Shown here: positions 15,511 to 23,856 of the stretch, piece after piece
Layout of the letters: each line of letters opens with the position of its first letter
Position numbering within the stretch: position 1 is the first letter of the stretch
Program-made: the position numbers and the translations under genes
Notes under the pieces: generated by a model
Told to the model about the DNA's origin: nothing
Databases searched by the model: none
Seen by the model: only the letters and a program-made list of their open reading frames with translations
Source of the DNA: Lachnospiraceae bacterium
GTDB lineage: Bacteria; Bacillota; Clostridia; Lachnospirales; Lachnospiraceae
Assembly (NCBI GenBank): GCA_024403335.1
Contig: JAKSSA010000021.1
Coordinates: 1-37,578 of the forward strand
Direction of reading: 5' to 3'
DNA length: 37,578 bases

Positions 15511-17307
15511 CTATCGTCCCAAAAAGTATTTAGCCAAACCAGCCCAGGTCTCTCTGTTATCTGTCCATACACGTTCCGGCTGAGTTACCGTTGGAGGATA
15601 GGAATTTGAATAATCTATCTCGATGGTGATAGATGGTGCAAACATTTCATGATTAATCCAATCAGAAAATCCGCCTAAATCATAGGCTTTAATACCATCA
15701 AGATTTACTCTGTAATCAGAAAAATAGTTCAGTACATTTGCTGTATTTCTGCAATGTGTCTTAAAATCTCCGGTTTGACCTATGTTCCATGATAAACCAG
15801 GGCCTCTGTTATGATAAGAAAGAACACAGCAAATTTCCTTCTCTTCCATTAATTTTTCAAATACTTCCTTTTGAACCTGAGTTTCAGGCTCTGAAAATGG
15901 TGTTTCACCTTTATAAGTTGACCAGCTTGGCTGTGATATTACATCAAGCTCTTCCCAGCCATAAGGATAATTTCTGTTTAAATCAACGCCTCTTGCATTT
16001 GACTTAAATCTTCTGTAATAAAAAGCCTTTCCAAGCGTTGATTTTATACCAAAGCCTTTTTCACTGTCATATGCCAAGACATCGCTTTCATACATTTTTA
16101 TAAGATTATTTCTAAGTTCCTCATTTCTTATAACATTAGGGCTTTCTGCAAGGCAAATAGCTGCGCCATCAGGATTTAAAAGTGGCATTATGACAAAGCA
16201 CATATTCTCAAGCATGGTTTTATAAGTCTGAATATCATAAGGTAATCCTTCCTCTGCAAAGTCTTTACTTATGATATTGTTCTTATAAAAATAAGGACCC
16301 AAATCCACAAAGCCTGTGTACATGTTTTTGAGGTAATATTCACACATTCGCATCACAAGCCAGGTTGTCTGATATTCTCTTGCATGAGTTGTCGCCGTAA
16401 CAAAAATACATTTTTTAGCATCCGGATTTCCTAAAGTGATAACATAAAGTTCTCTGTCATCAAGACTTTTACCGGCACTGTAATATGAGAAATAATCAGA
16501 GAATTCTTCTGACAAAAGATACATATCCTCTTCCATATCTTCATAAGAGTACTTAGTGTCGTCACTTCCAACTATGGTAAATTCAAAATCTTTGTCGCTA
16601 TAATAATTCTCAGAGAAATAATTAAGAGTATCCGAAGTTATTACATATTCTGCTTCTTCAAAAACAACATTGTACCAGTTTTTTCCGGAATCAGTAAATT
16701 TACCGGTTACCAGAATTTTATCCCCTGTATAAATCTTTCTCGTAGTTGGATCAACCTTTGAACTTCCTGATGAAGTTGTTCGCTTCAAATCAACGCTTCT
16801 TGCAGTCAGATAAATTTCATAAGGAAAAGACCATTTTGAGAAAAAGGTATCTATAAGATTTAAGGTTGGCACTAAAGTTGGCGTTGGTGTTTGTGTTGGT
16901 GCTTGTATTAGTGTTGATGTTGGTGTTGATGTCGGCACCAGTGTTGGTACTTGTATCGGTACCTGTGTTGGCACCTGTGTCGGTGTTAATAACAAATTTG
17001 GTGTTATTATATTGGTTAAAGAAGGTGTAAATGTTAAAGTCTGAGTTAAACATGGTGTTGTCGTTAATTCTGTAGAAACGCCTTCTGTTATTACCAAAGC
17101 CGGAGTTATAGCAGGTGAAAGTGTTGGCAAAGGAGTTTCTTCCTGCAAAGCCGGTGTCGGAACATAAATAACAATTTCCTCGTCATTGTCACATCCTGAC
17201 AAAATAAAAATAAAAATAAATAAAAACATAAAAAGCAGGCTCATAAACTTAATTGAGCCTGCTTTATTTACTAAAGCCTTTGCAAATTTTACTTTCCCTA
17301 AAAACAC
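15511..17307 (-). CDS. SH3-containing M14 zinc carboxypeptidase lipoprotein
   Basis: A 598-residue predicted lipoprotein: hydrophobic stretch and lipobox LSGC with Cys39. A Thr/Pro-rich low-complexity spacer follows (about 48-150), then a bacterial SH3-like domain (165-230) and an M14 metallopeptidase domain. Zinc and catalytic residues are visible: TTHAREYQT (His308, Glu311), RGVDLNRNYPYGW (Asn444, Arg445), LSYHNRG (His499) and ITIEIDYSN (Glu563). Bacterial members often cut peptidoglycan peptides, such as gamma-D-Glu-diamino acid bonds, which fits the SH3 and the neighbouring DD-carboxypeptidase. The GTG start at 17307 has AAGG upstream; an ATG at 17244 inside a hairpin is the alternative start. 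The tripeptide-processing role is inference. Confidence 0.88.
   Translation of the reverse strand: MFLGKVKFAKALVNKAGSIKFMSLLFMFLFIFIFILSGCDNDEEIVIYVPTPALQEETPLPTLSPAITPALVITEGVSTELTTTPCLTQTLTFTPSLTNIITPNLLLTPTQVPTQVPIQVPTLVPTSTPTSTLIQAPTQTPTPTLVPTLNLIDTFFSKWSFPYEIYLTARSVDLKRTTSSGSSKVDPTTRKIYTGDKILVTGKFTDSGKNWYNVVFEEAEYVITSDTLNYFSENYYSDKDFEFTIVGSDDTKYSYEDMEEDMYLLSEEFSDYFSYYSAGKSLDDRELYVITLGNPDAKKCIFVTATTHAREYQTTWLVMRMCEYYLKNMYTGFVDLGPYFYKNNIISKDFAEEGLPYDIQTYKTMLENMCFVIMPLLNPDGAAICLAESPNVIRNEELRNNLIKMYESDVLAYDSEKGFGIKSTLGKAFYYRRFKSNARGVDLNRNYPYGWEELDVISQPSWSTYKGETPFSEPETQVQKEVFEKLMEEKEICCVLSYHNRGPGLSWNIGQTGDFKTHCRNTANVLNYFSDYRVNLDGIKAYDLGGFSDWINHEMFAPSITIEIDYSNSYPPTVTQPERVWTDNRETWAGLAKYFLGR
17232..17265. 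terminator. Terminator-like hairpin embedded in the 5-prime end of the M14 gene
   Basis: A perfect 12-bp inverted repeat, AAAGCAGGCTCA and TGAGCCTGCTTT, with a 10-base loop. On the minus strand it is followed by TTTATGTTTTTATTTATTTT, so it looks like an intrinsic terminator although it lies about 40 bases inside the coding sequence. The 3-prime arm and T-rich tail encode the hydrophobic part of the lipoprotein signal. The alternative ATG (17244-17242) overlaps the loop and the base of the 3-prime arm. It may act as an attenuator. Confidence 0.75.
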
Positions 17308-17363
17308 TATCTCTTACCTTTAAAACACTACTATTTCCTTCAAAAGCACTACTGTTTCCTTCA
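17301..17363 (-). repeat. Three tandem 21-bp repeats carrying SD-GTG units before the M14 gene
   Basis: Units at 17343-17363 and 17322-17342 match at 19 of 21 positions; the one at 17301-17321 is more diverged. On the minus strand each holds an AAGG-type ribosome binding site and a GTG 7-9 bases later (GTG at 17349, 17328 and 17307). All three GTGs share one frame, but the first two run into a TAA just before the third unit. The third GTG is the start used here for the M14 gene. Confidence 0.75.
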
Positions 17364-17396
17364 AAAAAATCCAACAACCGAAGCTGCTGGATTTTA
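17363..17396 (-). terminator. Rho-independent terminator after the DD-carboxypeptidase gene
   Basis: On the minus strand AAAATCCAGCAGC pairs with GTTGTTGGATTTT (including G-U pairs) around a TTCG tetraloop, followed by a T-run. It lies about 70 bases after the stop of the D-Ala-D-Ala carboxypeptidase gene and abuts the 21-bp repeats before the M14 gene. Confidence 0.88.
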
Positions 17397-17465
17397 TAAA
17401 ACTAATCTCAAACATTTTTATACCCTGTCTGTTCACAGGACATATTCTGTTCTTACATTTCCTTA

Positions 17466-19055
17466 CTATCTAAGCTTGGATTTATCATTTTTATAAACAT
17501 ACTTAAGCATTTCAAGTATTTCTTCATCTCTTGCCTGTGTATCAAGACCTGCAAGATAAATTACGATAACATCATCGCAACCATTAAAGGATGTCGCTGT
17601 AATAGCTGAGCAGTAGCCTGCATCACTTGTATAACCGGTTTTGGTTCCTGAGATAAGGAAATCGTCATCACTTTCACCTAAAATTCCATTCCAGTTATTA
17701 AGTGTCTTAGCAGGAACACTTCCTGATTCTTCCAAATCAAAGCTTCCTGTACCGGCAATTTCAACGAGTTCGTCATACTGATTGAAAGCCTGCACAAGCT
17801 TAACCAAATCAGCTGCAGTTGAATAATTTTCAAAATAATTTCCGCTTGTTGCATCTCCACCAACAACATTATCAAAATGTGTATTAGTCATGCCAAGCTC
17901 TATAGCCTTAGCATTCATCTTTGCAACAAATGATTCCAAATCTCCTGCAACTGCAACCGCTAAGGTTTCAGCTGCATCTGCTGCAGAGTAAATAAGCATT
18001 ATGTTAAGCCATTGCTCTAACGTATATTCTGTGTCAACAGGAACTCCATACTTAACAAGAACTGTCATTTCATTGTCACGATTGTAAGTGGTTAATGACT
18101 TATCGGTTGACTTGATTACTGTGCCAAAGCCGCTGCTTGGCAAATTCTCCATAACTATGATTGCAGTCATCATCTTTGTAAGACTTGCAATGCTTGTCTT
18201 ATAATCAGGATTTTCTGAATATATAATCGCACCTGTTTTAGCATTAGCTATAACATATGCGCCATCATTTCCTGCCTTATTTACCAAATCACCTGTATAA
18301 ACCAATGAAGGTGCTAATACCTCGCCTGCCTTTGTAGGAACAGGAGTATTAGAAGAGGGCTTGTCAGTTGGCTTTGATGTAGGATTTGCAACCGGATTTG
18401 TAGGTGCCAAAGTAACTTTCGGGGTATCAATCGGTATTACAGGCGGGAAGTCGGTCGGAACCGGTGTTTTAGTAGGTTCAGGTGTAGGTGTTGGAACAGT
18501 CGTTACTGAAGGATCTTTATCAGTAATATAATCACTATGAACAAAGCCTTCCTTTCCGTTATAAACAATTCTTACCCATCCATTGTCACAAATACCTGTT
18601 CTCTTAACAGATGCGCCATTAAAGAGTGAACCAATCTTTTCAAAGGTAGTACCAGGACCCTGTCTGACATTAAGCTTATCATCAACTACAATGTAAATAG
18701 TATCATTAACTTCAGTTATTTTAACATCGCCATTTCCTGCTGCAGGACTTGTGGAAGCACTGTTTGTAGGTGAAGGCTTCGCAGTATTTGTTGCAGTAGG
18801 AGTTGGTGTTGCAGTATTAGGAATAATAATACTAAGCTCCGATGTAGGTGTTGAGGTTGGAGTCGGCGCGTTTGTAGCTGTCGGCTTCAAAGAAGGTGAA
18901 GTCGGAACCGGTGTATCGGTTATATTTAAAATAGGAATTGAAGTCGGGGTTGTATCCGGATTGGCATTTGCTAACTCGTCTTCACCGTCTCCGCATCCTG
19001 ACAGACAAAACATAATACATAAAGCAAATAATAATAAAATGTTTCTTCTCTTCAT
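17466..19055 (-). CDS. SH3-containing D-alanyl-D-alanine carboxypeptidase lipoprotein (S11)
   Basis: A 529-residue predicted lipoprotein: signal MKRRNILLLFALCIMFCLSG with Cys21 as lipid site. A Thr/Pro-rich spacer precedes an SH3-type domain (about 118-180, LNVRQGPGTTFEKIGSLF), a second Thr/Pro-rich spacer follows (185-245), then an S11 peptidase domain. The catalytic motif SLTK (Ser291, Lys294) and KTG (472-474) are present. The SxN motif position reads YSAADAAE, with Ala where Asn is normal. The family trims the terminal D-Ala from peptidoglycan stem peptides outside the cell. It starts 29 bases after the lacI-type stop with an AAAGGA ribosome binding site and so may be cotranscribed with that regulator. 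Confidence 0.9.
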   Translation of the reverse strand: MKRRNILLLFALCIMFCLSGCGDGEDELANANPDTTPTSIPILNITDTPVPTSPSLKPTATNAPTPTSTPTSELSIIIPNTATPTPTATNTAKPSPTNSASTSPAAGNGDVKITEVNDTIYIVVDDKLNVRQGPGTTFEKIGSLFNGASVKRTGICDNGWVRIVYNGKEGFVHSDYITDKDPSVTTVPTPTPEPTKTPVPTDFPPVIPIDTPKVTLAPTNPVANPTSKPTDKPSSNTPVPTKAGEVLAPSLVYTGDLVNKAGNDGAYVIANAKTGAIIYSENPDYKTSIASLTKMMTAIIVMENLPSSGFGTVIKSTDKSLTTYNRDNEMTVLVKYGVPVDTEYTLEQWLNIMLIYSAADAAETLAVAVAGDLESFVAKMNAKAIELGMTNTHFDNVVGGDATSGNYFENYSTAADLVKLVQAFNQYDELVEIAGTGSFDLEESGSVPAKTLNNWNGILGESDDDFLISGTKTGYTSDAGYCSAITATSFNGCDDVIVIYLAGLDTQARDEEILEMLKYVYKNDKSKLR

Positions 19056-19084
19056 GTGTTTGTTTCCTTTCGATTATTCTTTAG

Positions 19085-20101
19085 TTAAATATCACAAACT
19101 GATTCACCTGAAACAAGCTCTGTCTCAACCACCAGGTGTTCGATAACTGTTGTCTTCGGATTTTCTATCTGATCAATTAATTTATCGGCAGCTTTTTTAC
19201 CAATTTCAGTAGTATTCTGATAAACAGTAGTAAGCTTAGGTGTTACAACACTTGCCATTTTCAATCCGTCAAATCCTGCTATTGAAATATCCTCGCCAAT
19301 TTTAAGGCCCCTTTCGGTAATAGTATTAATTCCACCAAACAAAGCAGTATCATCAGGATATAAAATACAGGTTGGGGGCTCATGTAAATCAAGTAAGATA
19401 TTAGTCTGTTCTGAAGCTTCCTTTAAGCCCAAATACCTGCCACTTCTTACATATTCTTCAGGAATTGAGATTCCATGCTTTTCCAAAGTTCTGAAAAAGC
19501 TTGCAAGTCTTATCTTTGTAACCGCAGAATCTTCATCACCATAAATGTATGCTATTTTCTTATGACCTTTTGAAATAACATATTCACAAAGATCTGTTAA
19601 TCCCTTCTGATTATCAGATACGATCGATGAACAATTATTGGTAACATAGTCTATTGTAACGACAGGAATATCAGAATTCAAAAGTTCAATAACTGCCTTC
19701 TGATTAAAATCAATGCAGGCTATGATCACACCATCTATACTTCTTTGCCTGCATCTTTCAACATAAGAAGAGCTTCCAAGATTTTGATTTCTGCTAAGAA
19801 AAGTAATATCATAGCCTCTGCTCTCGGCCTCATTTTTAAACGAATCAAGAATTGGTGCAAAGAAATCATGAGTAAGTCCGGAATATGCCGCATCCGTAAA
19901 CAATACTCCCAAATTGTTGGATCTGTTAGTTTTTAAGGTTCTGGCAGCCTGATTCGGATAATAACCAAGCTCATTCGCCACCAGTCTTATTCTCTCACGG
20001 GTCTCATCAGAAATATCCTTGTGAGTACCGTTACTTAATGCCTTGCTTACGGTAGCAATCGAAACATTACATTTCGCTGCAACTGCTTTCATAGATACCA
20101 T
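19085..20101 (-). CDS. LacI-family transcriptional regulator
   Basis: A 338-residue regulator. Residues 4-50 (KAVAAKCNVSIATVSKALSN, then ELGYYPNQAARTLKT) form the LacI helix-turn-helix and hinge. The rest is a periplasmic-binding-protein fold with FDG near residue 270 (ISIAGFDGLKMASVVTPKL). Such proteins are sugar-responsive repressors. AAGGAG lies five bases before the ATG. No sugar operon is adjacent: downstream is the DD-carboxypeptidase gene. Its target is unknown; it may be autoregulated. Confidence 0.95.
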   Translation of the reverse strand: MVSMKAVAAKCNVSIATVSKALSNGTHKDISDETRERIRLVANELGYYPNQAARTLKTNRSNNLGVLFTDAAYSGLTHDFFAPILDSFKNEAESRGYDITFLSRNQNLGSSSYVERCRQRSIDGVIIACIDFNQKAVIELLNSDIPVVTIDYVTNNCSSIVSDNQKGLTDLCEYVISKGHKKIAYIYGDEDSAVTKIRLASFFRTLEKHGISIPEEYVRSGRYLGLKEASEQTNILLDLHEPPTCILYPDDTALFGGINTITERGLKIGEDISIAGFDGLKMASVVTPKLTTVYQNTTEIGKKAADKLIDQIENPKTTVIEHLVVETELVSGESVCDI

Positions 20102-20148
20102 AAATACTCCTTAAGATAACGTCACATGCGCACTGATACAATCAATTT

Positions 20149-20177
20149 ATTATATCATTTCTATCAATCCATATCAA
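20149..20177 (-). promoter_or_regulatory. Predicted promoter of the lacI-type gene
   Basis: TTGATA (20172-20177), a 17-base spacer and perfect TATAAT (20149-20154) on the minus strand. The -35 overlaps the last codons of the helicase gene. Downstream, about 25 bases before the ATG, CAGTGCGCATGTG is an imperfect palindrome around TGCGCA that could be an operator. Confidence 0.75.
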
Positions 20178-22842
20178 CATTATTTCGCCAAAAATCAGCA
20201 ACCGAATGGTTCAAATTATCGATATTTATAATCTTGCAGTCACTCCACTCTCTTGGGAACAATGAACGATACTCTTCTGACTTAAATCTGTCATCAAGCA
20301 AAAGAACAACACCTCTGTCCTTTTCAGTTCTGATTACACGGCCTGCAGCCTGCATAACCTTATTCATTCCGGGAAATCTGTATGCATAATCAAAGCCTCT
20401 TCCATACTTATTATCGAAATAAGTTTTCAATAGTTCGCGCTCGCAAGTCACCATCGGCAAACCCGTTCCAACAATAGCTGCGCCTATCAGCTTGTCACCT
20501 GTCAAATCAATACCTTCACCAAAAATTCCGCCCATGACGCATAATCCAAGTTTTGCTTTCTCATTATCTTCAAAAGCTTTCAGGAAATCTTCGCGTTCCT
20601 TTTCCGTCATAGAATTTTTCTGCATCAAAACTTCAATATCCTCATTGCCTGATATTTTTTCATATATTTTCTCCATCATCTCATAAGACGGAAAAAAGGC
20701 AATATAGTTTCCATTTTTTGATAAAAAAAGTGAAATTATATATTTCGCTATTCTGTCATATTCGTTATCAGTTCGCCTTGTGTATTTAGTGCTGACGCCA
20801 CTTCCGATAGCTATAAATCTATTTTCATTTTTAAAGGTGGTAGGTGCATATACACAATAATCATCTTCTCTCCCGCCTAACTGCTCCTTATAATAATTAA
20901 CAGGTAATAAAGTAGCAGAAAAGAATATTGTGGATTTAACCAAATCCAGGGTCTCCTGAAGTTTGTTTTTAGGCTCAATACAGAAAAGCTTTACTATGAA
21001 ATCACCATTTTTCTGTGGTTCAGAATAAATACGATATTCATCAGTAATTCCTTCACAAACAAGATTAAAAAATCTGACATTAAAAAATACATCAAGAATT
21101 TTATCCTTAAGTCCAATTGGAAAATCCCTTTTTATTTCCATATATTGGTCAAATTTCATTCCAAGGATTGCCATCTGATCAGATAGCTCATCAATTGAAT
21201 CAAGTACAGAAAAGGTTGGATGTTCTTTATGAATATGAAACAATGCCCTTCCTGTATTCTGCAAGCTTTTAGTAAGCGAAATTAAAGCACTTTTAACATT
21301 CTTTGCCCTTTCTTCGCTTTTCATCCTGTCTGGTTCTTCCATTCCAGGTAAAGATATTTGAACAGCAGGCAATGTAGTGTCTTCATTTAGTGAATTCGCA
21401 TCATTGTCTTTCTCGTCATTGCATTCTATTTCATTGTTTTTCTTCTTTTTTCTCTTTGTGTATCCATAATAGTCTTCAAGATAGTTTTCAAGTTCTCTTC
21501 TCAACTCAGCTAAAGTTCTTACAGATATCTCTGCACTAAACATTTCTTTTGATCTCTCTAAAAGATTATGAGCTTCATCTATCAAAAAAACAAAAGGTTT
21601 CTTAATAGCATCTGCAAAGTATCTTTTTAAACGAACAGAAGGATCAAAAGCATAGTTATAATCACAAACTATGGCATCTGCAAACAAAGATACATCCAGA
21701 CTCATTTCAAAAGGACATACCATATGTTTTAATGCATATTCTTCAACTTTATCTCTGTCAATTCTTTCTTCATTTGTTAAAAGGTCAAGAATTGCCTCAT
21801 TAACTCTGTCATAATGCCCCTTTGCTCTCGGACAGGACTTAGGATTACAGTCAGGTGTTTGAATTGCGCATATTTTTTCCTTGGAGGTTAAGGTTATGTA
21901 ACGCAAATCTGCCCCATGATTTGACAAAATTTTAAAGGTATCTTCTGCAACTGTTCTTGTAATAGTTTTAGCTGTAAGATAAAAAATCTTGTCAACCTTT
22001 GAAAGTCCCATTGCTTTAACAGTAGGAAAAATTGTCGAAATAGTCTTTCCAACTCCTGTTGGAGCTTCCAAAAACAGTCTTTTATCTCTTACTATGGTTC
22101 TGTAAACAGCCCCCACTAAATCCCGTTGCCCCTCACGATATTCAAAAGGAAATTCAAGTTCATTTAGTGACTGATTTCTTTCTATCTTATGCTTCGTTTC
22201 AAAAAGCATAAACCTTTTCATCTTAAACAATACTTCATCTAACCAGAAAAGAATTGTTAAGCGGGAATACCAGAACTGAAAATATCTCTTAACCCCTGTA
22301 TCAATTTCTACATAAGTAAGCTGAACACCAACTGAGGGGAGATGTTCTTTAATAACAAGCATGGCAGCATAGCAAAGTGCCTGTGCTTTGTGTGCATATA
22401 AAGGTTCCTTCATATCATAGATATTGCCATAGGTTGACTTTATCTCATCAATGCACCTTCCACTTCTTTTAGAATTTGCGAAAAATTCATTTCGTATGGA
22501 AAAAACTCCGTCTGCCCTGCCTTCTACAGTTGCCTGAATGACTACTTCGTCTTCATTTTCCATCAAAGATTCTTTTCCATTTCCCTCAAAATGAAACAAA
22601 TTCCAAAAAGTTCCCTCCTTAAAGGTAAATTCTTCTTTAAAGGGTACTTCTGAAGCATATTCTGAAGTTTTTGATTTTTGAATTTCCCTGTGTATTTTAC
22701 TACCTGCCTGCATGGCATTAACATCGAAAGCTGCCCCATCTGAGGATAAGCTGTCGATGTCTCCTGTCCTTAAAAAGAATTCCACCATATCCCTGACAGA
22801 AATGGTGGAACGATATACATTTTTATAAGAAGTTAATTCCAT
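20164..22842 (-). CDS. PD-(D/E)XK nuclease / XPD-DinG-like DNA helicase fusion
   Basis: An 892-residue superfamily 2 helicase of the XPD/DinG type. The N-terminal 200 residues contain a PD-(D/E)XK-like nuclease pattern (EGRADGVF with Asp111, CIDEIKSTYG with Glu133 and Lys135, then a YAHKAQALCYAAM helix). The helicase has Walker A EAPTGVGKT (259-267) and DEAH (422-425). Four cysteines between them (325, 332, 337, 376) fit an XPD Fe-S cluster. Motif VI is QAAGRVIRTEKDRG. A Lys/Glu/Asn-rich insert lies around 465-490. It probably acts in DNA repair or replication restart. Its ATG overlaps the asnA stop by 20 bases. Confidence 0.88.
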   Translation of the reverse strand: MELTSYKNVYRSTISVRDMVEFFLRTGDIDSLSSDGAAFDVNAMQAGSKIHREIQKSKTSEYASEVPFKEEFTFKEGTFWNLFHFEGNGKESLMENEDEVVIQATVEGRADGVFSIRNEFFANSKRSGRCIDEIKSTYGNIYDMKEPLYAHKAQALCYAAMLVIKEHLPSVGVQLTYVEIDTGVKRYFQFWYSRLTILFWLDEVLFKMKRFMLFETKHKIERNQSLNELEFPFEYREGQRDLVGAVYRTIVRDKRLFLEAPTGVGKTISTIFPTVKAMGLSKVDKIFYLTAKTITRTVAEDTFKILSNHGADLRYITLTSKEKICAIQTPDCNPKSCPRAKGHYDRVNEAILDLLTNEERIDRDKVEEYALKHMVCPFEMSLDVSLFADAIVCDYNYAFDPSVRLKRYFADAIKKPFVFLIDEAHNLLERSKEMFSAEISVRTLAELRRELENYLEDYYGYTKRKKKKNNEIECNDEKDNDANSLNEDTTLPAVQISLPGMEEPDRMKSEERAKNVKSALISLTKSLQNTGRALFHIHKEHPTFSVLDSIDELSDQMAILGMKFDQYMEIKRDFPIGLKDKILDVFFNVRFFNLVCEGITDEYRIYSEPQKNGDFIVKLFCIEPKNKLQETLDLVKSTIFFSATLLPVNYYKEQLGGREDDYCVYAPTTFKNENRFIAIGSGVSTKYTRRTDNEYDRIAKYIISLFLSKNGNYIAFFPSYEMMEKIYEKISGNEDIEVLMQKNSMTEKEREDFLKAFEDNEKAKLGLCVMGGIFGEGIDLTGDKLIGAAIVGTGLPMVTCERELLKTYFDNKYGRGFDYAYRFPGMNKVMQAAGRVIRTEKDRGVVLLLDDRFKSEEYRSLFPREWSDCKIINIDNLNHSVADFWRNNVDMD

Positions 22843-23833
22843 GAAGTGATGCCTCTCTCAGGACTTCATCAGGCCAGATAGATGACTGAACTTCGCCAAT
22901 ATGTGCACAACGAAGGAAGAACATACAGATTCTTGACTGTCCTATTCCGCCGCCGATTGTAAAAGGCAATTCATTATTTAACAACATCTGATGGAAATCA
23001 AGTTCAAGTCTTTCCTCGCAATTTACATCCTTAAGCTGTCTGAGTAAAGAATCTTTGTTTACTCTGATACCCATACTTGAAAGTTCCATCGCACGATCAA
23101 GTATTGGATAATATACAATAATGTCACCATTAAGTTCCCAATCGTCATAGTCAGGAGCTCTGTTTCCATGGCGTTCACCATCAGAAAGCTTACCACCGAT
23201 TTTTGTAATAAATACGGCTCCCTTTTCCTTAACGATATTGTACTCTCTCTCTTCAGGAGTAGTACCAGGATACATTTGTAACAATTCTTCTGATGAAATG
23301 AAGAAAATATCTTCAGGTAAGATAGGCTTGATATAAGTCTGTCTGTTTGAGAAATAATTCTCTGTCATCTTAATTGCTCTGTAAACATCCTGAACTACTT
23401 TCTTCAAAGTAGCTTCGTTTCTTTCATTTTCATCTATTATTTTTTCCCAATCCCACTGGTCAACATAAATTGAATGAAAATTATCAGTATCTTCATCTCT
23501 TCTGATTGCGGTCATATCAGTATAAAGACCTTCGCCATGAAGAAAACCATAACGCTTCAAAGCAAGTCTTTTCCACTTTGCAAGTGAATGAACAATTTCT
23601 ACTTCTTCGTCATTTTGTTCCTTTATTCCAAACTTAACCGGTCTTTCAACACCTGAGAGATCGTCATTCAAACCTGTTGAATGCTTAACAAACAAAGGAG
23701 CTGATACTCTGTTTAAGTTCAAATTCATAGCAATTGCACGTTCAAAATAGTCTTTAACTTCTTTGATTGCAATTTCAGTATATTTAATATTCTGAGGACT
23801 TGTATATCCCTTGGGAATTAAAATGTTGCCCAT
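22823..23833 (-). CDS. asnA: Ammonia-dependent asparagine synthetase (aspartate-ammonia ligase)
   Basis: A 336-residue AsnA, which makes asparagine from aspartate, ammonia and ATP via an aspartyl-AMP. It has the class II aminoacyl-tRNA-synthetase fold. Diagnostic stretches are LNRVSAPLFVKHSTGLNDDL, KFGIKEQ, SIYVDQWDWEK, RAPDYDDWELNGDIIVYYP and GGGIGQSRICMFFL near the end. GGAGG precedes the ATG. It lies 23 bases after asnS, so asparagine supply and tRNA charging are probably cotranscribed. Confidence 0.96.
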   Translation of the reverse strand: MGNILIPKGYTSPQNIKYTEIAIKEVKDYFERAIAMNLNLNRVSAPLFVKHSTGLNDDLSGVERPVKFGIKEQNDEEVEIVHSLAKWKRLALKRYGFLHGEGLYTDMTAIRRDEDTDNFHSIYVDQWDWEKIIDENERNEATLKKVVQDVYRAIKMTENYFSNRQTYIKPILPEDIFFISSEELLQMYPGTTPEEREYNIVKEKGAVFITKIGGKLSDGERHGNRAPDYDDWELNGDIIVYYPILDRAMELSSMGIRVNKDSLLRQLKDVNCEERLELDFHQMLLNNELPFTIGGGIGQSRICMFFLRCAHIGEVQSSIWPDEVLREASLHGINFL

Positions 23834-23856
23834 AAAACCTCCACAAAAAGAGCTGA

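Noticed and set aside
16817-17053. Asn/Thr-repeat frame within the M14 gene
   Set aside because: It is an out-of-frame reading of the Thr/Pro linker, with no ribosome binding site.
16850-17060. Possible CRISPR-like or satellite repeat in the M14 gene
   Set aside because: The units are irregular GTT/GGT-rich codons for a Thr/Pro/Val linker, with no spacers or conserved repeat length.
18751-19146. Plus-strand frame of 131 codons rich in Val and Gly
   Set aside because: It is the complement of the Thr/Pro-rich spacer of the DD-carboxypeptidase; the composition comes from the repeat codons.
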